This document shows positions 46,768-56,014 of a DNA stretch of 64,000 nt, in pieces. The stretch is from Balneolaceae bacterium. GTDB taxonomy: Bacteria > Bacteroidota > Rhodothermia > Balneolales > Balneolaceae. The position numbers and the translations under genes were made by a program. The DNA lies in contig JAEPQE010000005.1 of the NCBI GenBank assembly GCA_017640665.1, forward strand, positions 85,301-149,300, written 5' to 3'. A model generated the notes under the pieces. It ran no database searches and was not told the origin of the DNA. It was given only the letters and a program-made list of their open reading frames with translations. The stretch's first letter is position 1. Each line of letters starts with the position of its first letter.

Positions 46768-47847
46768 TCACCATACATTTTTAACTGAATGCAACTGCAC
46801 CGGAACTTCTTTTCCTTTTAGCAGCACTTCTCCTAAATGAGAAGGAAGGTATTTCTGATGCAGGGGCAGGTCCCTAAATAATTCCCCGGAAATCAACAGA
46901 GGCGTATCGAACGTATTACATTGAGCCTGAATACGTGCTGTAGTATTAATGACGTCCCCGTGATAAGCGATTTCTTTTTTTATTACTCCAACTTCGGTTA
47001 CAACTAATTCTCCCCCATGTAAACCGGCTTTGAACTCCGGTAATACCCCAAAGTTCTCCTTGTAGAATTCCTTCTTCTCTATCAGTCTTCTTTGAAAGAA
47101 AAAAAAGAAATCAATACAGGCATTTTCTTTTACACCTTCTTCATAATCCCATGAAATTATTGCTTCATCCCCTACATACTGATAAATATGACCGTGAAAA
47201 TGTTGTACCACTTCATTCAAATCATAAAAACATTGCTGAATGAGTTTACTGTATTTGAGATAGCCCATGTGTTCGGCAAGTGAGGTGGATGATTTCAAAT
47301 CCAGAAACATAAAAATCTTCTTCTCCACCCTCGGACTTCTGTACTTACCCATGATCATATCAAAAAGAACACCCGGGCCGAATTTCTCATTTACCATCCG
47401 CAAGAAAGAGTAAAGGGCACTGGCTAATATGAAAAAAGTCGCGATAGAGAAAATAGCTCCGCTTTCAATAATTCCCTCAACCGATAATTGACGAGTTGTG
47501 CTAGCCTCATTATTCATATAGTGTGTTGCAAAGGTCAATAGCAAACCCACCAATACAGTATAGGCGACTGTCTTTATTACTAACCTGCTCCCTAACGATT
47601 TTCGCTGCATCCAGTTATTATCAAAAACAAGTTCCAGGATACCGTAAAAAGTCCCAGCCAGAGTTCCGATAAGAAAAGCGATCCTGAAGCCCTCCAGTTT
47701 CGAAAACGGACTTACAACTTCGATACCAATTTCGGCGCCTATCCCAATTCGTCGCAATACATGATAAACCATTGAAGCCATAACCCAATAAACCAGGGTT
47801 AATCCAAATACTTTAAGGCGATGTTGGGTGCGGATTTTCATTTTCAA
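46768..47847 (-). CDS. Membrane-bound class III nucleotidyl cyclase, copy 2
   Basis: 359 residues. About four helices (15-32, 55-75, 88-108, 128-150) precede a class III cyclase domain (175-350). Metal aspartates are D183 (FMFLDLKSSTS) and D227 (YVGDEAIISWD). The substrate loop EIAYHGDVINTTARIQ keeps the Asp, Asn and Arg needed for catalysis, so it is probably an active adenylate cyclase. It is highly similar along its length to the gene upstream (copy 1), indicating tandem duplication. The product is likely cAMP; the sensor signal through the membrane part is unknown. Confidence 0.9.
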   Translation of the reverse strand: MKMKIRTQHRLKVFGLTLVYWVMASMVYHVLRRIGIGAEIGIEVVSPFSKLEGFRIAFLIGTLAGTFYGILELVFDNNWMQRKSLGSRLVIKTVAYTVLVGLLLTFATHYMNNEASTTRQLSVEGIIESGAIFSIATFFILASALYSFLRMVNEKFGPGVLFDMIMGKYRSPRVEKKIFMFLDLKSSTSLAEHMGYLKYSKLIQQCFYDLNEVVQHFHGHIYQYVGDEAIISWDYEEGVKENACIDFFFFFQRRLIEKKEFYKENFGVLPEFKAGLHGGELVVTEVGVIKKEIAYHGDVINTTARIQAQCNTFDTPLLISGELFRDLPLHQKYLPSHLGEVLLKGKEVPVQLHSVKNVW

Positions 47848-47920
47848 TGACAGCTATCTACCTGTCTTAATGTACACACCCCTGAAGCCCCTCTCAAGAG
47901 GGGAGTTTTTAGGAATGTAT

Positions 47921-48994
47921 TTAATGAGCATCCACCGAATGCAACTGTACAGGAAGCTCTTTCCCTTTAAGTGTAACTTCGCCCAGTAAAGCGGGCTTAT
48001 AATCTGACGCAAAAGAGAGGTCTTTGAGCAGATCACCGGAAATCAATAGCTTCGCATCAAATTCATTGCATTTGTCCTGTATGCGGGAAGTGGTATTGAT
48101 TACATCCCCATGATAAGCGATCTCTTTTTTAACAACCCCAACTTCGGTTACAACTAACTCACCACCGTGCAACCCGGCTTTGAATACTGGTAGAATCCCA
48201 AAGGTATCCTCGTAAAACTCTCTCCTTGAAAACAGCTTTCGCTGAAAAGCAAAGTAACAGTCTATGCAGACGTTTTCTTTAACGCCCTTCTCGTAATCCC
48301 AACAAATTACAGCTTCATCCCCAACATACTGGTAAATTTGTCCCTGATGCTTTTGCACTACGTCGTTCAAATCATAAAAACACTGCTGAATAAGGGCACT
48401 GTAGGTCAGATATCCGAGTTTTTCCGCCAATGCAGTAGATGATTTTAGATCCAGGAACATGAATATCTTTTTCTCAACCTTGGGAGTCATATATTTGCCC
48501 TTCATCATATCCCAAAGCACACCGGGGCCAAATTTCTCGTTCACCATCCTCAGAAAACTGTACAACACACTACAAACAAAGAAATAGATGGTGAGAGACC
48601 AAACCGCTCCATTGGTTACTAACTGCAGGTAGGTAAAATCAATAGGAGTTTCCAGAAAACGATTCAGGTTGAAGAGTCCTACCGCCAGAATGAAGTGCAT
48701 AAGCAGCAAATAAATCCCACTTTTAATCGCCAGCCGAACCCCAAGTGATTGTCGCTTTAATTTTGGCTGATCAAAACCAATCTCGATAAAGCTGTACAGA
48801 ATGCCGGTAATAAAACTGATTTTTGAAGTAAGCTCAAGGTTTTCCAGCCTGGAAATCCGTTCCTGCAAAAGTTCGACTGTTGGTTGGTCGGATAAACCCA
48901 TTCTTCGGAATACATCATAGAACATGAATGCTAAGAACCAAAAAATGATAGTGTATATAAAGAAAGGAAATTTATCTCTCAGAACTTTTTTCAT
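47921..48994 (-). CDS. Membrane-bound class III nucleotidyl cyclase, copy 1
   Basis: 357 residues with the same plan as copy 2: four N-terminal helices, then the strongly conserved joint YSFLRMVNEKFGPGVL and a cyclase domain with D182 (LDLKSSTALA), D226 (YVGDEAVICWD) and HGDVINTTSRIQ. The cyclase parts are far more alike than the membrane parts, where copy 1 has an extra segment SDQPTVELLQERISRLENLE. The two may form a heterodimer or respond to different signals. The gap to copy 2 is 73 nt and includes a CCCCTCT/AGAGGGG hairpin. Confidence 0.9.
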   Translation of the reverse strand: MKKVLRDKFPFFIYTIIFWFLAFMFYDVFRRMGLSDQPTVELLQERISRLENLELTSKISFITGILYSFIEIGFDQPKLKRQSLGVRLAIKSGIYLLLMHFILAVGLFNLNRFLETPIDFTYLQLVTNGAVWSLTIYFFVCSVLYSFLRMVNEKFGPGVLWDMMKGKYMTPKVEKKIFMFLDLKSSTALAEKLGYLTYSALIQQCFYDLNDVVQKHQGQIYQYVGDEAVICWDYEKGVKENVCIDCYFAFQRKLFSRREFYEDTFGILPVFKAGLHGGELVVTEVGVVKKEIAYHGDVINTTSRIQDKCNEFDAKLLISGDLLKDLSFASDYKPALLGEVTLKGKELPVQLHSVDAH

Positions 48995-49021
48995 CCCGAT
49001 AAGATAAACGGATTTCGGATG

Positions 49022-49924
49022 TTACTCCAAAATATCTGCTAAGGCTTCCTCCAGCTCTTCAAAACGGAATTCGAACTCATTTACCTGTAATTTTTTGGGT
49101 TGCATGCGGATGCTGTCAGTGATGGGCTTGGCTCCTTCCCCGTACATCACCTGAAGTGCCAGCTTCGGGACCCGAAAGATATTAGGGCGATTAATTACCG
49201 AAGCTAATGTCTCAGCAAATTCATTCATATCCACCGGATTGGGTGCACAGACATTATATGCCCCTTCAATCTCTTCATGTTCTATCGGGTAGATGAGCGC
49301 ATTGCACAGATCGGTTCGGTGAATCCAACTCATATACTGTTTTCCATCTCCTACCGGTCCGCCGACTCCAAACCTAAATGGCGGTAGCATTTTTTCGAGC
49401 GCTCCTCCATTTTTTTCAAGCACAATTCCGATTCTTGGGTTTACTACCCGTACGCTAAACTCAGCAGCTTTTTGAGACTCTTCTTCCCAGTCTTTACATA
49501 CCTGAGCAAGAAAATCATCGGATACAGGATTGGATTCGTCCAGGACATTATCTCCCTGATTGCCATAAAAACCGGATGCCGAAGCTGAAACAAATACACC
49601 GGGTTTGCTTTCGGCCTTCTTCATTGCTTCCACTAGTTGCCTGGTAGAATCGATGCGGCTGTCGTAGATACGTTGCTTCACTTCCTCATTCCAGCGCTGA
49701 CTAAAAATACTTTCTCCGGCTAAATGAATCACCGCATCTACCGTATTCATAACTTCCGTTAAATCATCCTCCCAACTGATGAACTGCTGATTCTTTGCGG
49801 CTTCGTCTTTGTACTTCTTTGGGTTTCGGGTGATAACGGTAATATAATGTCCCTGCTGGAGCAGAAGCATCCGAAGCTCCTGTCCGATAAATCCCGTTCC
49901 GCCGGTAATAAGTATATTTTTCAT
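49022..49924 (-). CDS. TIGR01777 family epimerase/oxidoreductase
   Basis: 300 residues from the ATG at 49924 (MKNILITGG); a further Met four codons upstream is less likely. Extended SDR: NAD(P) loop TGGTGFIG, DAVIHLAGE, then the atypical catalytic region SASASGFYGNQGD. The C-terminal DUF1731 region is EFEFRFEELEEALADIL. The family includes YfcH and SulA-like proteins; the reaction is unknown. It is 27 nt downstream of cyclase copy 1 in coordinate order but upstream in transcription, so the three may be co-transcribed. Confidence 0.9.
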   Translation of the reverse strand: MKNILITGGTGFIGQELRMLLLQQGHYITVITRNPKKYKDEAAKNQQFISWEDDLTEVMNTVDAVIHLAGESIFSQRWNEEVKQRIYDSRIDSTRQLVEAMKKAESKPGVFVSASASGFYGNQGDNVLDESNPVSDDFLAQVCKDWEEESQKAAEFSVRVVNPRIGIVLEKNGGALEKMLPPFRFGVGGPVGDGKQYMSWIHRTDLCNALIYPIEHEEIEGAYNVCAPNPVDMNEFAETLASVINRPNIFRVPKLALQVMYGEGAKPITDSIRMQPKKLQVNEFEFRFEELEEALADILE

Positions 49925-50000
49925 TTCCTGATTCACTGAATATTTACCAGATTAAACTTAAATAACATACTACTCATTCCATCAACCATACAATCTGGTT

Positions 50001-51131
50001 CTACTCAGTTTCTTGCAGTAATTCAATAACATCTCTCAAAAGCTGCCTCATGACTCCGATTTTTCCAAACTGAGTTGTAATGACCGAAACAGTCGCATTT
50101 AATTCGGGAATGTATGTTACCTCAGTACCCCAAAAACCTGAATGGGAATACACTTCTACTTCGTCAAAGTTGAAGTAAAAAATACCCATTCTGTAATCAC
50201 TGGTGGGAGTATAACTTTCAGGAAAAGATATCTTAGTGAGCATAGTATCCAATGTTGCGGATTCATCGAACACATTTCCTGAAAACAACTCCTGGTAGAA
50301 CAATGCCAAGTCTTTACTGTTGGCAACCAGTCCGCCACCGCCATTCAGATCTAAGGACGGATCATACCCATAGGTATCGTTTCCCTGAAAATATTGATGT
50401 ATTCTGTCTGAAGCCGTTTCCGGTTTTTGTTCGAGTTTTTCCCACCAGGTAGATTCCAAACCTAACTTTTCAAAACCGATCAGAGTTCTTACTGCTTCAC
50501 CTAACGATTCGCCAGTCAGCTTTTCAATGACTTCTCCCAATAAAATATATCCGGTATCGGAGTAACTGAATTCCTCTCCCGGTTTAAATAGAGGATCTCC
50601 CCAATCTGCACAACCCTGAATCTGTTCGGTTCTGGTCCACTCATAGGACGGCTCACCAAATACTTTCTGGAAATAGGTATTTGAAGCCGCGTGATCGTAC
50701 ATGCCGGAAGTATGAGTGAGTAGATGGTGAATCGTTATGGTATCCATCTCATAGCCATCGTCTTCAAGAATATCACTATGCTCCTGAGATATATACTTAC
50801 TGATCGGGTCGTTGAGGTTGAGTTTACCTTCTTCCCAAAGCCGGAGGATAGAAGCCGCAACATAGGTTTTGGTATTGCTGGCTATTCTTACACTTCCTTC
50901 CGGGTTCAAAGAAGCTCCAGTTTTAATATCAGAAACACCCGAAGCCACCGAATAGGAGAAATACATATCAGGAGCTTCCACATGGATTAAAATACCCGGG
51001 ATCGTTGAATCCGCTTCCAGTACCTTATCCGACAGCTGTTGGAGGGTCTGTTTCAGTTCTTCGGTCTGGTACGCCCAAACCGTGGAATAACTTGTTAGTG
51101 AAAGAAGCAGTAGCAGAAAGTTTTTTTTCAT
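50001..51131 (-). CDS. Secreted serine hydrolase, beta-lactamase class C fold
   Basis: 376 residues with a signal peptide (ends TVWAYQ). Catalytic motifs of class C beta-lactamase/D-Ala-D-Ala peptidase type: SNTK (S85, K88), YSDTGY (the usual YxN position, Asp instead of Asn) and HSGFWG (replacing KTG). HSG is common in DD-peptidase/esterase members, so a peptidase or esterase is more likely than a true beta-lactamase. A single gene, with 286 bp of upstream sequence. Confidence 0.9.
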   Translation of the reverse strand: MKKNFLLLLLSLTSYSTVWAYQTEELKQTLQQLSDKVLEADSTIPGILIHVEAPDMYFSYSVASGVSDIKTGASLNPEGSVRIASNTKTYVAASILRLWEEGKLNLNDPISKYISQEHSDILEDDGYEMDTITIHHLLTHTSGMYDHAASNTYFQKVFGEPSYEWTRTEQIQGCADWGDPLFKPGEEFSYSDTGYILLGEVIEKLTGESLGEAVRTLIGFEKLGLESTWWEKLEQKPETASDRIHQYFQGNDTYGYDPSLDLNGGGGLVANSKDLALFYQELFSGNVFDESATLDTMLTKISFPESYTPTSDYRMGIFYFNFDEVEVYSHSGFWGTEVTYIPELNATVSVITTQFGKIGVMRQLLRDVIELLQETE

Positions 51132-51371
51132 CAGATGTAATTAGTTCATGCCTAATTAAATCGGGTTTAATAGAATTATTTACAAGAGTATTCACACACA
51201 TTTACAATCCGCTTCAATTTTTAACAGGCTATGCCTCTTTCCACTCCTCCCGATAAATTCCTTTCTGCTCGTGATGGGTATGATTTCATTCGTTTTTAGG
51301 TAATATGGAATAGCCTTTCGTTATTTCGATTAAGGCTGGAAATATAATCTATTACTTATACAGCTATTTCT

Positions 51372-51399
51372 AGATGTCTCATATTCGTTCGACATGACA
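51372..51399. repeat. Partial TGTCAT...ATGACA repeat, copy 4
   Basis: AGATGTCTCATATTCGTTCG then ACATGACA: 23 of 28 bases match the right end of the element at 31821-31904. Only this end is recognisable; the rest of the 286-bp gap shows no gene. Confidence 0.55.
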
Positions 51400-51417
51400 A
51401 TTCTTTGACAAGAATTT

Positions 51418-52239
51418 TTAAAAGTAAATTATACCTAATGCATCTAAAACCCTCAAAAACACCCAAGCCACCGGAGCGGCTAAAATAAGGGCATCGAAAC
51501 GGTCGAAGAAGCCACCGTGGCCGGGTAGCAGGCTGGAGGAGTCTTTGACACCGGCTTTGCGTTTGAGTTTACTTTCCAGCAGATCGCCGATTGGTCCAAA
51601 GGTTCCTACCAGAATAGCCAGTGGAATGAGTTGGAGCATCGTGAGGGGAGATTCATAGGGAACCACCAGCAGGAACAGGTACGCCGCTACAAAGCTCCCG
51701 ATGTATCCCGAGAAAAAACCTTCCCAGGTTTTATTAGGGCTTATGGAAGGCGCGAGTTTATGTTTCCCAAAAGTCTTCCCGCCAAAAAATGCAAAGATGT
51801 CGCTTCCCCAGACCATAAAGACTACGGTCATGGTTAACAGGAATCCGGTTTCGTTATTTCCCAGATCAAAAATCATAATCAATGATAAGATTCCGATTGG
51901 AGCGTATAATCCTGCAAAAAATGTTGAGGTAAGTTGGGACGTACTGAATTCAGAGGTGTTGAAGGTCTGAAGAGCCGCAAATAGTAAAAAAATCCCCATC
52001 CCGATTTCGAAGCTGAATGGAATTTCCTGGGAAAGCATCACCCAAAGTCCGATGGTATAGGGGAACAGTATATCGACGGGGGAACGGGCGGCATCCAGTA
52101 TTTTAATCATCTCATGAATAATGAAATACCCAATTCCGATCATCAGTCCTTTGAAGTACCAGTCGCCCAGCCAGGCTAAGAAAATGAATAGTGCCGCTGC
52201 CGGAACCGCGAAAGCAATCCGTTTTACCAGTTCGCTCAA
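51418..52239 (-). CDS. cdsA: Phosphatidate cytidylyltransferase
   Basis: 273 residues with about eight helices. The CDP-alcohol signature near the end reads GPIGDLLESKLKRKAGVKDSS, continuing to GHGGFFDRFDAL, the metal and CTP site of CdsA. It makes CDP-diacylglycerol from phosphatidate and CTP for phospholipid synthesis. Last gene of the minus run; the ATG overlaps the DUF2007 stop (ATGA). Confidence 0.95.
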   Translation of the reverse strand: MSELVKRIAFAVPAAALFIFLAWLGDWYFKGLMIGIGYFIIHEMIKILDAARSPVDILFPYTIGLWVMLSQEIPFSFEIGMGIFLLFAALQTFNTSEFSTSQLTSTFFAGLYAPIGILSLIMIFDLGNNETGFLLTMTVVFMVWGSDIFAFFGGKTFGKHKLAPSISPNKTWEGFFSGYIGSFVAAYLFLLVVPYESPLTMLQLIPLAILVGTFGPIGDLLESKLKRKAGVKDSSSLLPGHGGFFDRFDALILAAPVAWVFLRVLDALGIIYF

Positions 52240-52523
52240 ACGCCTTCTCCTTCATCGGAGTTAAACTCCGGATTTGAGGCTTCCAGCTCAGCCAATGCTT
52301 TTCGGGCTTTCTTTTCGAACTCAACCGGAACGTACAGATAAATAAGTGCCATTTCGCCCACTACTAAGCTGTACGCTGAATCTCTTTTTGAGAGAATATT
52401 CGAAGGGATTTTGAGATTCGAAAGATAGTTTTTGGCCATGTCTACTTCGTAGTCGGTACTCCCTTCCAGCACGCATACCCAGTTATCAATATCGTTAGGC
52501 TTTGGATGATCAAACAAACTCAT
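52236..52523 (-). CDS. DUF2007 family small protein (putative signal-transducing)
   Basis: 95 residues, the usual size for DUF2007/GlnB-like ferredoxin-fold proteins: WVCVLEGSTDYEVDMAKNYL, then VVGEMALIYLYVPVEFEKKA. No catalytic residues known. It overlaps both neighbours by 4 nt (ATGA on each side), so CPBP protease, DUF2007 and cdsA are translationally coupled. Confidence 0.85.
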   Translation of the reverse strand: MSLFDHPKPNDIDNWVCVLEGSTDYEVDMAKNYLSNLKIPSNILSKRDSAYSLVVGEMALIYLYVPVEFEKKARKALAELEASNPEFNSDEGEGV

Positions 52524-53503
52524 ACCTCAGGTTTCGTTTTCATTCTATACATCAATAAAAGCAAACCTGTGGTAACAATCACACTTAATACAATCATAAA
52601 CCAGGGAAGTCCGATATCCGCGGAACTTGCTTGCTCCAGAAACTCAGGATTCATGGAACCATAGACTACCTGACTTCCATTGTTGATAAAATGGAGGATC
52701 ATTGCCGGGATTAGACTATCTGAGATGTAGGTAACATAAGCCAGAATAAAGCCGATAAAACTGAGCGGCAACAGATTTGAGGGCTGAAGATGGTAGGCTC
52801 CGAACATTAAACTGGAAACGATGAGCGCTGCCCAGATTCCCCAGCTTTTTTCTAATGCCCTCATAATGTATCCTCGGAACATCACTTCTTCAAAGATAGC
52901 CGGGACCAGTGCGATGTAAATTAAACCATAGATTACAGCATTATCAGATTTGATAAAGCTTGTGATAATTTCGAGCATCTGATCCTGCAAATCCTGGAAA
53001 AAACTTAATCCCGGGAAAATACCCATCAGCCATTCAAAAATGTTGAGGTTTAACCACCCAAGGAGTCCTACTACTCCCCAGGAAGCAACCAGCAGAATAA
53101 TTGAAAGAATAGTATTTGGAATGAGGTTTGGAGCTGTCTTCAACCTCAGAAATGCATGATGCTTTCCTTTTACTGTATGGGCTTTGGAAATGAAATAAGA
53201 GGCTAACCCGATGATCAGAAACTGACTAATGGAATTAGCCTGTAGCTGAACGTTTACATTCTGAGTCAGAGCTTCAATAATAACCTGCGGATCGGAAAAA
53301 TTCTCGAGCGTTGGGATTATCAAAATAACAGAGATAATACCTCCCAAAACCTGAAAAGCGATCAATCCTACAAACAACCACCCAAAGGCTACTGCCCAAT
53401 GACTGAAGCCATTTCTTTCAACCCAGGAAGGAAGAGGTGACGGTTCAAATTCTGAGTAACTGAATTCTTGTGAAGTTTGAGCTGCCCTTTTTTCCTCTTC
53501 CAT
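52520..53503 (-). CDS. CPBP family intramembrane metalloprotease
   Basis: 327 residues with eight or so helices. CAAX-protease (Abi) motif 1 is FEEVMFRGYIMRAL (Glu-Glu and Arg), motif 2 is FGAYHLQPSN and motif 3 is MILHFINNGSQ. Members cleave prenylated or membrane peptides, or mature bacteriocins; the substrate here is unknown. Middle of a seven-gene minus-strand run. Confidence 0.93.
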   Translation of the reverse strand: MEEEKRAAQTSQEFSYSEFEPSPLPSWVERNGFSHWAVAFGWLFVGLIAFQVLGGIISVILIIPTLENFSDPQVIIEALTQNVNVQLQANSISQFLIIGLASYFISKAHTVKGKHHAFLRLKTAPNLIPNTILSIILLVASWGVVGLLGWLNLNIFEWLMGIFPGLSFFQDLQDQMLEIITSFIKSDNAVIYGLIYIALVPAIFEEVMFRGYIMRALEKSWGIWAALIVSSLMFGAYHLQPSNLLPLSFIGFILAYVTYISDSLIPAMILHFINNGSQVVYGSMNPEFLEQASSADIGLPWFMIVLSVIVTTGLLLLMYRMKTKPEV

Positions 53504-53528
53504 CTACTACTTTAAATTGTATGTATGG

Positions 53529-54077
53529 TTACTCTTCGCTTGCGAAAACTTTTGCACCGATTAACCCGGATATTGTATTAAGAATTCCAAGCATTCCCAA
53601 TCCGAATAAAAAAGTAACGAAACTGATTCCAGGTTCAGGAATGAATCCTTTGGCCATTTCCATTTGATCATCGGTCATATTTTGTGCTTCCAGATTCGCA
53701 ATGCTCCAATCATATACTGCTTGGTTAATTTCCGGATCAATTAAGCTTGTCCAAATCCAGGTAATTCCAGTACTTATAAGTGTAGCTGCAACCCCTGTCA
53801 ATAAACCTATTAAAGCTCCTTTCCCAATGGTGAAAGTAATATCATATTCCTTAGCATAATGTCGGGTTGCAATAAATCCTCCAATTGCAGCAAGTAGACA
53901 TGCAAAAGAGCCTATTCCTTGTGCTACTGTAAAACTTGATCCCGTTGGCTCGGTGCTAACGGTCATGTATTGGCTAACTAAACCTAGCACAGACAAAATA
54001 AGTGCCGAGATAAGTCCACCAATCACCACAGATGTCCAATAACTTGGGCTTTCAGCTTGCATATTTTCATGTTCCAT
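53529..54077 (-). CDS. DUF4199-like four-helix membrane protein
   Basis: 182 residues. Four hydrophobic segments (about 14-35, 48-65, 80-105, 150-178) and the layout of DUF4199 proteins common in Bacteroidota (TVAQGIGSFACLLAAIGGFIA, YDITFTIGKGALIGLLTG). Function unknown. It overlaps the preceding gene by 11 nt and is 25 nt from the CPBP gene. Confidence 0.75.
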   Translation of the reverse strand: MEHENMQAESPSYWTSVVIGGLISALILSVLGLVSQYMTVSTEPTGSSFTVAQGIGSFACLLAAIGGFIATRHYAKEYDITFTIGKGALIGLLTGVAATLISTGITWIWTSLIDPEINQAVYDWSIANLEAQNMTDDQMEMAKGFIPEPGISFVTFLFGLGMLGILNTISGLIGAKVFASEE

Positions 54078-54552
54078 AAGATTCCTCTTTTTTGACGGTT
54101 CGTTTGAAAAACTCGTTAGTTAAATAAAGTGCCAGAAAAACTCCAAAAGAAGCTCCCAGCCAAAATCGGGAATGTAATGTGTTTGACCAAATTGAAAACT
54201 GATTAGCAATTACATCCACCAGATTCACCACGATTGATACCATTATTAGTTTCAATAGTACTGAATTTATTACACTAAAAAATCGTGGAATTAAGGGCAT
54301 TAAAAGCACTATTGAAGCAAATCCGCCATATATACCGAGACATCGTGAGCACACCGCCGTCGCTTGCCCGTTTATAAAAAAAGATCTTTCCGGCTTTTGA
54401 TGACATACCATATCAAATACCAAGTGTTGCCAGCTGTATCCTCCTAAATCCGGTTTGTGAAATAGCCCCGGACCAAGTCCGATTAGAAGCAATCCCAAAC
54501 TGGCTAGAAGAAGAGCAAAATAGATTCCTTGTTGATGAGCCCTGACTTCCAC
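54067..54552 (-). CDS. DUF2085 family membrane protein
   Basis: 161 residues. DUF2085 signature: VCHQKPERSFFINGQ followed by AVCSRCLGIYGG, with conserved Cys and His that look like a metal or heme site. About four helices. Function unknown. It follows the thioesterase after 6 nt. Confidence 0.88.
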   Translation of the reverse strand: MEVRAHQQGIYFALLLASLGLLLIGLGPGLFHKPDLGGYSWQHLVFDMVCHQKPERSFFINGQATAVCSRCLGIYGGFASIVLLMPLIPRFFSVINSVLLKLIMVSIVVNLVDVIANQFSIWSNTLHSRFWLGASFGVFLALYLTNEFFKRTVKKEESYGT

Positions 54553-54558
54553 ACCTGA

Positions 54559-54996
54559 TTACTCCGCCACTTTTTTTTCAAACTGATCAAGGAAGTAACC
54601 CGGGGCCCGGCATGGTCGTCTTGTTTCGTCATCCATAAAACAAAGTGATACTTTACCGAGAACACAAAGCTGATTCCTTTCCTTGGCAATCACTTTATAA
54701 TAAGTTTTAAGACGAACTCCCGGTGTATCGAAAATCAGGACTTTAATGATGATTTCCTCATCATAGAATACCGGCGATTTATACTCCAGCTCCACGTTAA
54801 TTACAGGGAGCATAATTCCTTCTTCTTCCATTTTTTGATAGGATAGCCCGTAAGAACGGATCATTTCAACCCGGGCAACTTCAAAGTACTCAAGAAAACG
54901 AGCGTGGTACACATTCCCCATTTTGTCCGTTTCACCATACCTGCTTCTTAGAGTGTGGTCGAATTCGATGAGGGATTGTTTTTTGGAGAAATCCAC
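54559..54996 (-). CDS. Acyl-CoA thioesterase, YbgC/4-hydroxybenzoyl-CoA type hotdog
   Basis: 145 residues, single hotdog domain. Active-site strand RYGETDKMGNVYHARFLEYF has the catalytic Asp (ETDKMG) and conserved Tyr-His. It hydrolyses short acyl-CoA or acyl-ACP. It starts 4 nt after accA, which fits lipid metabolism in this run. Confidence 0.92.
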   Translation of the reverse strand: MDFSKKQSLIEFDHTLRSRYGETDKMGNVYHARFLEYFEVARVEMIRSYGLSYQKMEEEGIMLPVINVELEYKSPVFYDEEIIIKVLIFDTPGVRLKTYYKVIAKERNQLCVLGKVSLCFMDDETRRPCRAPGYFLDQFEKKVAE

Positions 54997-55000
54997 AGGA

Positions 55001-55954
55001 TTACACTTTTTGGAATGCTCCCATTCCTGAATACTTCTGGATACGTTGCTCGACCAATTTCTCGGGCTTAAGTTTTTTTAAACGAGTCAGACTTTGCTTG
55101 ATCTGCTTTTTCACTGCTTCTGCCGCTTTTTGATGATCCCGGTGTGCGCCGCCAAGTGGTTCAGGTATTACCCCATCAATCACTTTTAATTCCTGAAGAT
55201 CGGTAGCCGTTAATTTCAACACTTCAGCAGCTTGTTCTTTGTAATCCCAGGTTTTCCAAAGAATGGATGAACATGACTCAGGAGAAATTACTGAATACCA
55301 CGTATTTTCCATCATGTAGACTTCATTCCCCATTCCAATACCAATCGCGCCACCACTGGCTCCTTCTCCAATAACAATCGTTACAAATGGCACTTTCAGT
55401 AATGCCATCATTTTGAGGTTCTTCGCAATTGCTTCAGCTTGTCCTCTTTCCTCTGCCTCAAGTCCGGGGAAAGCTCCCGGTGTATCTAAAAGAGTAATAA
55501 TTGGGATATTAAATTTCTCAGCCAGCTTCATCAAACGATATGCCTTGCGATACCCCTCAGGGTTAGCCATCCCAAAATTCCGATAGGTTCTTTTAACGGT
55601 ATCACGACCTTTCTGATGCCCAATAATCATTACAGAAGCTCCATCAATGGTAGCCAAACCTCCTACAATCGCTTTATCATCGGCATGATACCGATCGCCA
55701 TGAAGCTCTATAAAGTCATCACAAATCAACTCGATATAATCTAAAGTATAAGGTCGGTCGGGGTGGCGAGCCAGTTGAACACGTTGCCAGCGGGTAAGAT
55801 TTTTGAAGGTACTTTCCCGGAGGGCATCCACTTTTTTCTTCAGGCTGTTAATTTCTTTATTCAACACGCCATCACCTACAGAAGAAATGCCTTCGAGTTC
55901 TTCTATTTTCTTTTCTAAATCGGCGATTGGTTGTTCAAAATCCAAATACTGCAT
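55001..55954 (-). CDS. accA: Acetyl-CoA carboxylase carboxyltransferase subunit alpha
   Basis: 317 residues, standard length. Features: N-terminal helical [41 protein letters not shown] and the oxyanion glycines [15 protein letters not shown]. With AccD it transfers CO2 from carboxybiotin to acetyl-CoA in the first step of fatty acid synthesis. It heads a minus-strand run that also contains a thioesterase and cdsA, so lipid synthesis is a shared theme. Confidence 0.97.
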   Translation of the reverse strand: MQYLDFEQPIADLEKKIEELEGISSVGDGVLNKEINSLKKKVDALRESTFKNLTRWQRVQLARHPDRPYTLDYIELICDDFIELHGDRYHADDKAIVGGLATIDGASVMIIGHQKGRDTVKRTYRNFGMANPEGYRKAYRLMKLAEKFNIPIITLLDTPGAFPGLEAEERGQAEAIAKNLKMMALLKVPFVTIVIGEGASGGAIGIGMGNEVYMMENTWYSVISPESCSSILWKTWDYKEQAAEVLKLTATDLQELKVIDGVIPEPLGGAHRDHQKAAEAVKKQIKQSLTRLKKLKPEKLVEQRIQKYSGMGAFQKV

Positions 55955-56014
55955 AACTATCTTTTAAATTCGTTGGTTGAATATACGCAACTAAAACTGC
56001 AATGTGAGTACTTT

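Noticed and set aside
47888..47903. CCCCTCT/AGAGGGG hairpin followed by TTTTT on the plus strand, considered as a terminator.
   Set aside because: The nearby genes run on the minus strand and no plus-strand transcript ends here; more likely intergenic repeat debris.
50001..51131. Calling the serine hydrolase a beta-lactamase resistance gene.
   Set aside because: Third motif is HSG rather than KTG and the second is YSD rather than YxN, so a peptidase or esterase is more likely.
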